A DNA stretch of 64,000 nucleotides, taken from Acanthacorydalis orientalis. Lineage: Eukaryota > Arthropoda > Insecta > Megaloptera > Corydalidae. Below the pieces are notes generated by a model that was given only the letters and a program-made list of their open reading frames with translations, ran no database searches and was not told the origin of the DNA. How positions within the stretch are numbered: position 1 is the first letter of the stretch; every line of letters starts with the position of its first letter. The position numbers and the translations under genes are program-made. Shown in pieces: positions 53,095 to 63,655 of the stretch. The DNA lies in NCBI GenBank assembly GCA_034766995.1, contig CM068323.1:601036-665035 (forward strand), given 5' to 3'.

Positions 53095-55010
53095 TTTTTT
53101 ATAATTAATGACATTGAACACATTGTACAAGATTAACTGAGTGCTCGTCACATACTGGTTGGTGACAATTGGCACAGTTCTTACGAGTCTTTCGCCGTCT
53201 TCTTATTGGCAAGGCATTGCAGACATGGCAAGATCCTGTTACTTTTTTTCTTCCGGTTTGCATGGCCTAAAATGCTTTCAATGGCAATTTTTGTTGAGAA
53301 GTGGCGCACTACTTGTGGATTCGCCGTGCGGTGTTCAATCATCGGCAATGCCAGTTCATCACTTAGCTTACGCATAAATTGACGACGTTCTGTCGTTTTT
53401 TTTGGCGATCATTTTATTATTTTCATAATAAATTATATATGATGCAAGTGAAGAAATGTCTAGCATGTTGAAGAACATTGCCATTGGCCATCTCGAAGAT
53501 CGTCGTTGACTTGTGTACCTCCGGACCATTTGGTCCATTGTGTCAACACCAGCTTTATATTTATTATAAAAAGTTATAATTTCTGGTTTTTGTTTAGCGT
53601 CATCACCAACAGATGCATCTGAATGCATTGTAGATAACAATGACAGCTTTATTTTTTTTAGGAACGTAGGAACACATGGTAACTTTTTCGTGAAATCCAA
53701 AAACTGTCGAATACTGCTCCCGTGTCTTATTTGCTCCCATAACACTAGGGATGTAAGGTTTATTTTTTTTTACCGTGCCAACAATGGTAATATTCCACGA
53801 TAACAAATGTTTAGCAACGGATAGAGTAGTAAAGAAGTTATCCATGCAGATGTTTCTACCACTACCTCGGTACGGAGCCGCCAATTCTTTCACTACTCTT
53901 TCACCCTGTTTTTTTTCTCGAGTGTTATCTGTTTTACCAGTGTACATAATCCCTTGCAAAGGATATGCGTTTTCCGCATCACAAATCCACCAGATCTTTA
54001 TACCGTACTTAGCTGGTTTCGATGGTATATATTGAGTAAATCCAGTACGGCCACGGTATGGATAAAGCTGTTCATCAATAGTCAAGTTTGCGGTTGGCTT
54101 GTACATCTGAGCTAAATTGGAATTCAACATTGTCCACACATCACGAATTGGAGCTGCCTTGTCTTCTTTTTTACGCTGACTTCGAGTATTACTATCGTCG
54201 AATCTCAAAAAACGCAGAATATTATGGAATCTCGTCAATCCCATCGTCGCGCGATACAGCGGATAAGAATTGGAGTGCCACATATCAAAAGTATGATCTG
54301 TATTTGAATTATTTGCGCCAGTACAAATCAAGATACCGAAGAATGAATAAATTTCGGGTATCGTAACGGGCTTCCATTGATGCTGAGAGTTTGGATGGTC
54401 AGTATTATATTCTTGAAAAGTAGTTTCAGCTTTCTTGTTAGTGTGACGGACGATTATATCAACCATTTCGTAGGTAAAAATTTTCTTGAAAGTCTCGCTT
54501 ATTGACAACGTTTCCGTACTGCGATGAGGCCCACTTCGCTGACGTACAACATTATGAGCTGCGGTCTGATGCTGAGTTAGTGGAGTTTTGCTCCACACTG
54601 TTTTATCCCTCGCAATAAAACTCCCAGATGATTCTCGAGCTCGTCCTAAAATAATAATAACAACATAAATTAATTATTTAAGAACAAAAATTATTATTTC
54701 AATCATTGTTAAGAACAAATATTTTACTACCTTCAGGCTCAGCAGTTTCTACTTCATTGTCGTCTTCCCACTCTCGCTATCCTCAACCTCTTCTTTTACT
54801 GCTAAATTTCCTTCAGCAATTTCTCCTATATTTTCAGAATCTTCTGGTTCATCATGCTCTGAATTATCTTCTTGATTTAAAATTTGACGTCTAGCTATAT
54901 TTGCTGGAATCCAGTCTTCGTCATCACTGTCAGAAAACCCGCTCGAATCACTGTCATTTTCTCCAAGATTAAGAAAGAGAAGATTATTTTTAATTGTGAA
55001 ACTGTGCATT
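53095..55010 (-). pseudogene. second piggyBac-type transposase (broken)
   Basis: The minus strand starts with an acidic region (ENDSDSSGFSDSDDEDWIPA, EHDEPEDSENIGEIAEGN). A gap of about 100 bp follows. The core then runs MVDIIVRHTNKKAETTFQEY, IPEIYSFFGILICTGANNSN, LRFLRFDDSNTRSQRKKEDK, LTIDEQLYPYRGRTGFTQYI, KYGIKIWWICDAENAYPLQG and ICMDNFFTTLSVAKHLLSWN, which contains the D...D acidic residues of the family. A frameshift near 53,680 leads to ITFYNKYKAGVDTMDQMVRR and WPMAMFFNMLDISSLASYII. After another shift comes a CHVCNALPIRRRRKTRKNC zinc-finger tail ending near 53,095. A different lineage from the copy at 19-21.7 kb. I found no TTAA-bounded ends. Confidence 0.85.
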
Positions 55011-55066
55011 TGTTCCGTCCTCGCGTACACCTGTGGTTCGACGACTGAATCACAGAAAAGGCGCAA

Positions 55067-55114
<48 letters not shown>
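55067..55114. repeat. (CA)n/(TA)n microsatellite
   Basis: CA then TA dinucleotide runs between the piggyBac relic and a LINE-B fragment; the LINE-B fragment starts directly after it. Confidence 0.9.
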
Positions 55115-55117
<3 letters not shown>

Positions 55118-55766
55118 CGGGCGCAGGAATTAGACAAGAACCGGACGAAGAAGAGTGCGGGTGCTCCCGAGGCAGTGCCTAGCACCACGGCAACAAAGGC
55201 CGGGAAGAGCACGGACACTTCGCTCGCGAAGAAGTCCAGTGCCTCCAGACCTGTGGAGCCGTCGAGTGCGGGCACGCCGAAGAAGCCACCGTGCACCACT
55301 CCGTCTCAGAGCGTGTCTGTGAGTGCGAAAGGGCCTTCGCTCGGACGCACCGTGAGTGCGAACGGACCTCCGCCGGAACGCACCGCGAGTGAGAAAGGGC
55401 CTCTGCCCGGATGCACCCAGCCACTTCCGCGCGCGAAAGCTGCACCTCGGGGAGCTCCTGGCGGATGCCTGTCGAAGCGTGCCGAGAGACTAGCCAAGAC
55501 CTCGGTCAAGGCGAAACCCCTCGGTCCGTTAGTTCTGGCGAAAACCGGACTACCCAAGAGATGTATTTTTCTCCCGTTGATAGGCCGCGCGGCGTACGTT
55601 CTTCGTAAGTTCTCGAACTCTGGGTGCGCCAAACGGCCAAAGCTCTCGACCGCATGGTAGCGGCGGGCCCCGTGACCTCGCGTCATTGAGTGGCCTTCCT
55701 TCCTCTCGTGCGTACGTACTGTTAGTGATGACGAACTGCAGACTTGTAAATATTCTTTACTGGAAT
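55115..55766 (+). mobile_element. LINE-B fragment: ORF1 end and ORF2 start
   Basis: Plus strand, closely matching 59,040-59,765. It has RTKKSAGAPEAVPSTTATKA-like sequence, three 11-residue repeats (SAKGPSLGRTV and so on), LSKRAERLAKTSVKAKP and KTGLPKRCIFL, then the start of ORF2 (LVNILYWNANG). It stops abruptly at about 55,766, where minus-strand LINE1-type sequence begins. Truncated at both ends. Confidence 0.85.
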
Positions 55767-56848
55767 GCGAACGGATGACCTATGCGCTGGTGGTAGATGG
55801 CGGCGTCGGGACAAGGCGTCTCGGATGCTGTGTGCTTTCCTTGGCTGCCTTGGAGTTTTTGGCAGCAGTAGGCGTACACCGTACGGCGTACACCGGGCAG
55901 AGCCGGTGGTTGGCCGTGTGTGGTCCCCTGCAGTTTGCACAGGTGGCCGGAGTGTCGCGCGGCTTGTCGCAGGTAGCCGTGGCGTGATTTCCGGCGCATT
56001 TGACGCACCGAGGTTGCACAAAGCAGTTTGTGCCGGAGTGGGCGAAACGCTGGCAGCGGCGGCACTGGGTGATGCCATTGCCTTTATATTTGCGCCAATA
56101 AACTCTGTAGTTCAACAGATAGGAAGTCGCCATGACAGCGTTGATCGATGTGCCATGGACAAAGTCCACTTTGTAGACCGGCTGTCATGGGTTGGCTCCT
56201 CTCATTTTGTAAACCTTCTGGGCAGCAAGGTTGACTGCCGCCAGTGCTTCAATCAGTTTGTCCGGATGGACGTCTGGCAGGCCTCTGGCGACGAGCACAA
56301 CGGGTTTCTTTCCAGTGGCGTAAAAGAATAAAATTGCGCTGTTCCGGAGCCGGATAGGTTATCCCCGACAGATTCAAGTCGGCGAGCGTGTTGCATGAGA
56401 TTTTTAACCCTTGCCGCAAGGTTTTGAACCGGACCTCGTGGCTGGTGATCCCACTAATTTCATGCCCGAATTCCAGGGCGTCCCTCGGTTTATCCCTGAG
56501 CATGATGGGAGGTGGTCGTCTAGGCTCCGCTGGACTGTGTGGGGTGCGGCAGCAGCTGCGGCCGCCGACGTGGAGGCAGCGTCGTTGACGCCGCTCTCGA
56601 GGTTTCCGGGTAGGGCAGTGCTCACCGTCGGTATTTCCGTCTGGAGGCCGGGAGCGAACAGGGCAGTGAACCTTTTCGGTGTGAAATACGTCGAGGAAGA
56701 TGTTCCATCGGCCGTGGTTGGCTGCGCTTGCCGGGAGGCGGGTCTGCTGGCGCTGGAGGCGGCGACCGGATAGACGCCCATCGGCACGCCCACTTTTTTT
56801 GCGCAGTTCCAGTGTGTATTCAGCGCCGAGAACGATAGCGCAATTCTC
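55767..56848 (-). pseudogene. LINE1-type ORF1 remnant
   Basis: The minus strand reads AEYTLELRKKSGRADGRLSG at its start, then RRPPPIMLRDKPRDALEFGH, VRFKTLRQGLKISCNTLADL, MATSYLLNYRVYWRKYKGNG. The knuckles follow: CRRCQRFAHSGTNC, CVKCAGNHATATC and CANCRGPHTANHRLC. It matches LINE1 ORF1 (28,695-30,650) closely but has several frameshifts (near 56,500, 56,350 and 56,180) and lacks both ends. It abuts LINE-B head to head at about 56,849. Confidence 0.85.
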
Positions 56849-57290
56849 GCTCATTCTCGCTCGAACCGTCGTGCTGATCAGACGTGTCGCTGCTACGTTG
56901 TTGTTGTTGTTGTTGTGTTGTGACTTCGTGATTGGACCGCGCGTCGTACAGTCAGCCGAGCCGCAGTGTGCTGCACAGAGATAACGCAAAAGTTATACGC
57001 TGTGCAGTCTCTAGTAGGCTCGTGTATATTTACGTGCAATACTCGCGCCGCTTTCTTCGCCGCTTTTGCCGCCGACGAAAAACCACCGGCTCGGTTCTCG
57101 GTCACAGTGCCAGTGATTGTTGTGGGTGTGTTACGTACGTGACTCTCCGCCGCCGTCTCTGCTACGCCACAGTACAGCTACTTGAGTAGCTAGCCTGTGC
57201 GTTCGCGTCTCGCTGTTCCCGTGTTCTGGAGTGCTGCTGGGAGGATTCAACACCTGGACAACATCGCCGTCTCCCACACGTAATTATACA
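56849..57290 (+). other. LINE-B 5' UTR
   Basis: 440 bp with a (GTT)n run at about 56,896-56,920 that is conserved in copy 2 near 62,692. Probably contains the internal promoter; no motif that I can name. Confidence 0.55.
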
Positions 57291-58386
57291 ATGAACTGTG
57301 CTTCGCCGGCGCCGAGGTCTGGAGAGCCCTGTCGCCGGCCCGTCCGGCGTCAGGACGAAGCGGGCGCGCCACAGCTCGTCGGAGGACGAGGAATCGGGTG
57401 CAGCCGCGTGTCCTCGCAAGCGAGAACGCGAGGCTGCGCCACGGTCCCCGCCCCTTGTGGACGAAGAAGGATTTCAGACGGTGGTTCACCGACGTAGACG
57501 TCCACCTCCGGTGTACGTCTACACTGATAACTTCTTCGCCCTCGCCGCGCTGGAGGCGGTGGGCTTGACGGACTTTGAGGCCCGTCGAAGCAACGACGAC
57601 GCCACCCGGATCAAGTTCCGGGACGACGACGGTTTCCGTCGTGCTCAGAGGGTGCTGGACTCGGCGGGCTTGGAGTGGCACTCTTTCCCTTTGGAGAAAG
57701 AGTGTGACAAAAAGTTCGTCATCCGGGGATTGAGCTCACGGGAATTGCCCGATGACGTCCGCGAAGCTGTGTGCCGTCTGGGATTCAAACCCCGGCACGT
57801 CACCCAGCTTCGCGTCCGAGGGCGACCGGCTCCGCTCTACCTGGTGTACCTTGCACCAGGTGATGAATCCGTCGGATTCATCGACGTCTCGCGCCTACGG
57901 GGGCACGTCGTCAGGGTGGAGCCGTTCAAGGGTCGTCGTGGTCCCAAGCAGTGTTTCCGCTGTCAGAGTTGGGGACACCCGTCCGGCTCCTGCAAGTCGG
58001 CACATCGCTACGTAGCCTGCGGGGAAGGTCACGACGCTAAGTCGTGCCCCCGCCCCAAGGGCAACAAAGCGTCGTGTTGTAATTGCACGGGACCGCACCC
58101 CGCGAATTACCGCGGGTGTGCGACCTACAAGGAGTTTTTGCGACGGGGGACGAGCAGCTCTCCACGCGCGAGGCCCGTGGTTTCAAAGGAGAAACCACCT
58201 GCCCCCGTGGTGGCCGCCGCGCCGAAGGTCAAAACGCCGGCAAAGCCGGCGTCGAAACCTTCGAACGTGGCGGGCGCGCCTCGCTACGCGAGTGTCGCTC
58301 ATGGGCGTGGCCGGGCGCCGGACTCGTCTGACGTCAAGCCGCGCCCCCCGGACAAAACTTCAGCTGCCAGCGCAGAGGCGGAGCCA

Positions 58387-58761
58387 ACGAGCAAAGAGGC
58401 GGGAGAACGCCCTGATTAACACCCTCGGCGCATACGATCCGTCCAACCCGTGGTACCGCTACAGGCGGCCGAGACTACTGGCGTTGTGATGGGTACACCT
58501 CCACCTTCATTGACGAGAACTGGTCACGGCCCGGTTGTGTGGGTCGTGGCCAGCGGGCTTCTCTCGCGCCCCGAGCCGACCCCCCCGGATCACTGCCGTA
58601 CATCAGCAAACATAGCTCGAATCAGTGCCGTTCGCTCTCGTCCTCGACGCTTCTGTGTCGGTGATTAGAGAAGCGACGTTTCTAGTCCTGAGTAACGGGT
58701 CCCCGTACCCAGCACTCAAACCCCCCGTAGCGAACCATCGCTTGCACAACACATTACACGT
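58387..58761. mobile_element. 375-bp insertion in LINE-B ORF1
   Basis: The 13-bp direct repeat AGAGGCGGAGCCA lies at 58,374-58,386 and 58,762-58,774. On both sides the repeat is in the same ORF1 frame (AEAEP...), so the segment between is an insertion. It has stops in all forward frames, no poly(A), and I do not recognise it. Confidence 0.7.
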
Positions 58762-59225
58762 AGAGGCGGAGCCAGCTTCGGCTGCCCCGCCCACGCGAGC
58801 GGCTGCGGCCGAGTCCGGGAGAGCCCCCGTAGCCCCCGACCCTGGCAAGCCGAAGGGCGAGAAATCGAAGAGCCGCGTGCCAGTAGTCGTCGCCGTGAGC
58901 GCACCCCGGTGCCCCGCGAAGGCTGATGGCGCGCCGAAAGGCAAAAGCAAGGCGAGCGCCGGTCGTAAGACACCCCCGTGCTGATGCCACAGCCGCACCT
59001 GCATGCCCGGCGCGCAGCGACGTCGTCGCACCCCGGGAGCAGAAGAAAAATAAAAGCCGGACGAAGAAGAGTGCGGGCGCCACTGAGGCAGTGCCTAGCA
59101 CCGCGGCACCCAAGGCCGGGAAGAGCACGGACCCTTCGCTCGCGAAGAAGTCCAGTGCTTCCAGCCCTGCGGTGGCGTCGAGTGCGGGCACGCCGAAGAG
59201 GGCGCCGTGCACCACTGCGTCTCAG

Positions 59226-59400
59226 AGCGTGTCTGTGAGTGCGAAAGGGCCATCGCCCGGACGCACCGCGAGTGCGAAAGGGCTTGCGCCCGGACGCACC
59301 GAGAGTGCGAAAGGGCCCGAGCCCGGACGCACCGCGTGTGCGAACGAGCCGCCGGCCGAACGCACCGCGAGTGCGAACAGCCCGACACCCGGACGCACCC
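59226..59400 (+). repeat. 33-bp coding tandem repeat in LINE-B ORF1
   Basis: Five copies of an 11-residue unit with consensus SAKGPxPGRTA. The fragment at 55,320-55,425 has three copies. Confidence 0.9.
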
Positions 59401-59722
59401 AGGCACTTCTGCACGCGAAAGCTGCACCCCGGGGAACACCTGGTGGACGCCTATCGAAGCGTGCCGAGAGGCTAGCCAAGACCTCGGTCAAGGCGAAACC
59501 CCGCGGAACGTTAGACTTGGCGAAAACCGGCCTACCCAGGAGATGCATTTTTCTTGACTGCGACCTGACCGTAGATAGGCTGCGCGGCGTGCTCGAAGTT
59601 CTCGAACTCTGGGTGCGCCAAACGGCCGAAGCTCTCGACCGCATGGTAGCGGCGGGCCCCGTGACCACAGGACGTCATTGAGTCGGCCCTCCCCCATCTC
59701 GTGCGAACGTACTGTTTCGATA

Positions 59723-62396
59723 ATGCTAAGCAGACCTTTAAATATTATTTACTGGGATGCTAACGGCATTCGCGAGCAGTGCTCGGAGCTCGGCGAGACG
59801 CTCGAACGTCACAAGGTTGACGTCGCGCTGATCTGCGAGACTCACCTCTCGCCGAACGACAGGCTGCGTGTGCCGAACTACCTCACGTATCGCGTCGACA
59901 GACCAGGGCGTCGTCGTAGTGGCGGAACAGCTGTGCTTGTTAAGCGCAGCCTCCCCCACTACGACGTGGCCTGCCCAGCCCTGGCCACTGTCGAGGCGAC
60001 TACGGTCGTGGTACGTCTCGGCGGGCGCGACCTGCTGCTCGCTGCGGTCTACAATCCGCCTGGACTGCAATTAGAGACACGGGACATTGATGCTCTGCTG
60101 AGTATGAAGTCGTCCGCCATCCTGGCGGGCGATCTGAATGCGAAGCACCCGTCATGGCACTCGCGCGTTCCAAACGCGCGGGGTCGCACGCTGGCACGAC
60201 ACGCATTATCCTCTGGGTATGCTGTCGTGGCACCCACGGACATCACGCACCTGGACACTCGTGGTCAAGGTGACGTGCTGGACGTGGCAATCCTGAAGGA
60301 CGTAGCCGGTGACTACGGGCTGTGGTCTCTGTCAGAACTCGACTCTGATCACAACCCGGTGTTGCTGTCGCTATCGGACTCGGGTGTGCAAGACCTGGTT
60401 CGTCCGCAGTTTAACACTCGGATTGACTGCGATAGCTACGGCGAGCGAATCGAGGCGCGGATTGATCTCCGCGACCACATCGGCTCCGTGGCGGAGGTAG
60501 AGAGCGCCTTGGACCATTTGCATAGTGCTGTTCGCGACGCGATCACCGAGAGCCGAATTCAAACTCGACGATTGCCACCATACCGCCAGCTACCGCACGA
60601 TGTGCGCGAGTTAATCCGGAGGAAGAACCGGATCAGGAAGCGATGGCAGCGTTTTCGCCACCCGGACGACCGCAGACTACTAAACCGCCTTGGCCGCGAG
60701 GTCAGGGAGGAGGTAGTTAAGCACAGAGATAACTCTTGGTTTGACCAGACGATGGCCATGTCCACAGACGACTCGTCGTTGTGGGCATGTACGCGTCGGT
60801 TGACCAAGGGTCGATCCAGGTGCGTTGCGCTAGAAAGGGATGACGGTAGCGTTGCCACCGACCCTCAGGAGAAGGCCGACGTCTTCGCGGACAGCCTGGA
60901 GGCTCAGTTTACGACTGATCCTCCAGGTGTCCCCGAGAGCGCAGAGTATGTCGAGGCATTCGTTCGTCGATACCTCGCCATGCCACCGGCTCACTCGCCT
61001 GACTTTCTGACCCCCGGGGACGTCGCCGGGGTGATTAGCGCACTCGCATTAAAAAAGGCAGCAGGAGACGATGAAGTCGGGAATGCTGCACTGAAACGTC
61101 TTCCTGGGAGGGCTCTTGTGTTGCTGGCGAAGATCTTCAACAGGATCTATCAGACTGGCCACTTCCCCCTCCGCTGGAAACTTGCGAAAGTCATCGCTGT
61201 GCCAAAGCCGGGCAAGTCGTTGAAAAATCCCGTGAACTATCGTCCGATTTCCCTGCTCTCCTCCGTGAGTAAGGTGTTCGAGAGAACCCTGCTCAAGAGG
61301 ATGCTCGATGTTGTGTCCGCTCGCGGTCTCATCATCGACGAGCAGTTCGGATTTCGCGCTGGTCACGAGACGACGCAGCAACTTGTCCGTCTCACGGAAC
61401 GCGTGACCCGCGGCTTCAATGAGAAACGCGCCACTGGTGTCGTGTTTCTGGATATTGAAAAAGCATTCGACAAGGTCTGGCACGCCGGCCTCCTGTACAA
61501 GCCCTGATAGTATGATCCACCTGGTGGCGTCATATCTTGAGGGTCGGTCCTTTTACGTGAGTGTTGACGGGGAGCGGTCTAGCGTTAGACCAATAGCGGC
61601 CGGTGTCCCGCAGGGAAGCGTCGTGGGTCCTGTGCTGTTCAATCTGTACGTCAACGACGTGCCGAGAGATCAGTCCATGGCGCTCTTTGCGGACGACACC
61701 GCGGTAATTGTGCAATCATGGCAACCGAAAGTCATCCGCCGTAAGCTGCAGGTACACCTGTCCGAGCTTGAAACGTACTACCGTACGTGGAGAGTGAGGG
61801 TGAACACGCAGAAGACGGTGGCGGTCATGTTTCGCCCACCCAGATGCGCGAAGCGCGAACCCGAGCCTCTCGAGTTCTGCGGTTCGCGCATCGGGTGGTC
61901 GAGCGAGGCCAAGTACCTAGGGGTCATGCTCGATCGGCACCTGTCCTTCAACAAGCACGTCTCGCACGTGCTGGCGAAGGCTCAGGGCCAGCTCTGCAGG
62001 CTGTACCCGCTGCTGAACAGGAAGTCGAAACTGTCGCTGAGAAGTAAGCGTCTGCTCTACCTCAGCTTCATTCGGCCGATTGTGACGTATGCGAGCACCG
62101 CCTGGGCCTACAACCCATCAAACATCAAGCGGCTTCAGGTGTTCCAAAACCGGGTCATGCGCCTCATCACCGATGCGCACTTCCTGGTGAGGAACACCAC
62201 TCTTCACCGGGACCTCCGCCTCCCCACAATCGACGAGTTTGTCCGCCGACAGGCTAGCCGGTTGTACGGGCGGGCGAGGTCCAGCGACAACGCCCTAGTC
62301 CGAGGACTGGGAAACAACGACCTCGTCGCCGAGCACTGCAGATATCAGCGGCCTAGCCTGCTGGTGGTGCAGCGCGAGGTGGACGACGGTCAGTGA
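59723..62396 (+). pseudogene. LINE-B ORF2: endonuclease-RT with one frameshift
   Basis: ATG at 59,723 (MLSRPLNIIYWDANG) begins at the endonuclease. Motifs: VALICETHLSPND, AILAGDLNAKHPSWH and DSDHNPVLLS. RT: KVIAVPKPGKSLKN, NYRPISLLSSVSKVFE, EQFGFRAGHETTQQ, VVFLDIEKAFDKVW. A frameshift at about 61,500 (stop after GLLYKP) follows, and the rest continues in another frame: AAGVPQGSVVGP, MALFADDTAVI (FADD, a permitted variant of YADD), AKYLGVMLDRHLSFNKH and VTYASTAWAY, ending at 62,396. About 890 residues in all. Only the single indel prevents a full protein. Confidence 0.88.
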
Positions 62397-62643
62397 CCTG
62401 GCGTCAGCCCTCCCCCCCAATGGCCAGTAAGAGGTCGGCCTTCACTGGTCGACCTGGAGCTCCGCTGGCCCTACAGCAAGAGTCGACCCCCTGGAGGGGG
62501 TAGAAATGCTCCAAACACAGAGAGTTTCCGTACCAAGCTACACTCCAGGAAATACGTGAAGCGCGAGCCATGAGCGTGCATCGCTTGGTGCTCAAGAAAG
62601 CATGGGCCCTTCAGGCCCGCGCTACAGCAGATGCGTGTGTGTG
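62397..62643 (+). other. LINE-B copy 1 3' UTR
   Basis: About 250 bp, with GACCCCCTGGAGGGGGT (a short palindrome near 62,485) and ending in GTGTGTGTGC. No poly(A) before copy 2 starts. Confidence 0.6.
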
Positions 62644-62800
62644 CATTTCTCGCTCGTTCCGTCGTGCTGAACAGACGTGTACGCTGCTCGTCCGTTGTTG
62701 TTGTTGTTGTGCTACTACGTGATTGGACCGCGCGTCGCTCAGTCATCCGAGCCGCAGTGTGCTGACCAGTCGTAACGGAAAAGTTATTGCTGCTTAGCCT

Positions 62801-63211
62801 TTTTTTCTTTTTTTCTTTTTTTAGCTTTTTTCTTTTTTTTTCTTTTACTTATCTCTACGCATCTCTTTCTCTCCCTTCTTCCCCTTTTTATCCTTCCTCT
62901 ATTCCTGCCCTTTTTTTCTCTGTTCACTCTTTTGTGGGATTGGGGGTGGGTGGATTGGGGTGTTTTATCAATGCATCTGGGTTTTTTGCAAGTTTTCCCA
63001 GATTTCGACCAACATGCGAGGCGCAACAATCTTGTATTGTTATCCATCTGAAGGCGTTCGTTTCATCCGTGGATATGTACAGGTTTTCGGGTCCTCTGTG
63101 GCTCCCGGCACTGTAGCGACGCTCAGGGCTTGCCTTGTTGGCTTTCTTCCACGCCACGGCAAGCGGCCGCATAAACGTCGGCAAAAAAAAAAAAAAAAAA
63201 AAAAAAAAAAC
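62801..63211 (+). mobile_element. retroposed insertion with poly(A) tail (SINE-like)
   Basis: A 12-bp duplication GCTGCTTAGCCT flanks it at 62,789-62,800 and 63,212-63,223. The insert begins with a T/C-rich block (to about 62,930) and ends in about 28 A at 63,183-63,210. About 410 bp, no long frame. Poly(A) plus duplication show LINE-type retroposition; I do not see A/B boxes of a tRNA-derived promoter, so it may be a retrocopy of an unknown transcript. Confidence 0.8.
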
Positions 63212-63655
63212 GCTGCTTAGCCTCTAGTAGGCTCGTGTATATTTACGTGCAGTACTCGCGCCGCTTTCTTATTCTTCTGTCGACGCTTGTCTAGAGCAGA
63301 AGTGTTTTTCTCACCGAATTTCTATCATTCAGCCAAAATATAATAATATTATCAGTGCCAGTCTTGAAACAGTGCGCGACGAACAATAAACGTTTCACAC
63401 GCATGCTGCCATACGCGCGCACGCACACACCCACACACACACGCTAGTGAATTGTGCACCGTGTCTGTGTTGTGACAGTACGAGCTCCGTAAATCTGCCG
63501 GGCGCGGAGCGGCCCGCTATTTTTCAATAAAAAATTGTGATTGTGCAATTCTAGTTGTTGTGCCAGTGTCTCGTGTTGGTGGGTGCGGGTGCGCTGGTGC
63601 GGGACCACGTCCCGGCCCGTATTCGACGGGCATAATAATACAACAGCTCGTTTAA

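Larger units (their letters stand above)
57291..59681 (+). pseudogene. LINE-B ORF1: Gag-like protein, interrupted
   Basis: An ATG at 57,291 opens in one frame, but the conserved protein is in the next frame from 57,298, which lacks any Met; a small indel near the start is implied. It reads RARHSSSEDEESGAAACPRK, FQTVVHRRRRPPPVYVYTDN, KFVIRGLSSRELPDDVREAV, then the knuckles CFRCQSWGHPSGSC, YVACGEGHDAKSC (first Cys is Tyr) and CCNCTGPHPANYRGC. A 375-bp insertion (58,387-58,761) breaks it; beyond that come an Ala/Pro-rich part, another frame change near 58,970, five 11-residue repeats (59,226-59,400) and a conserved end, KTGLPRRCIFLDCDLTVDRL. Binds element RNA. Confidence 0.8.
56849..62643 (+). 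mobile_element. LINE-B copy 1: full-length-looking non-LTR retrotransposon
   Basis: About 5.8 kb on the plus strand: 5' UTR, ORF1, ORF2 and 3' UTR. The 5' end is set by shared sequence with copy 2: TTCTCGCTCG, CCGTCGTGCTGA, a (GTT)n run, GTGATTGGACCGCGCGTCG, then CTCTAGTAGGCTCGTGTATA. Copy 2 begins immediately after its 3' UTR, without a poly(A) tail between. ORF1 carries a 375-bp insertion and ORF2 one frameshift, so it is defective. Confidence 0.8.

Noticed and set aside
59207..59557. 116-codon Cys/Arg-rich frame (CERA repeats)
   Set aside because: Out-of-frame reading of the 33-bp coding repeat of LINE-B ORF1.
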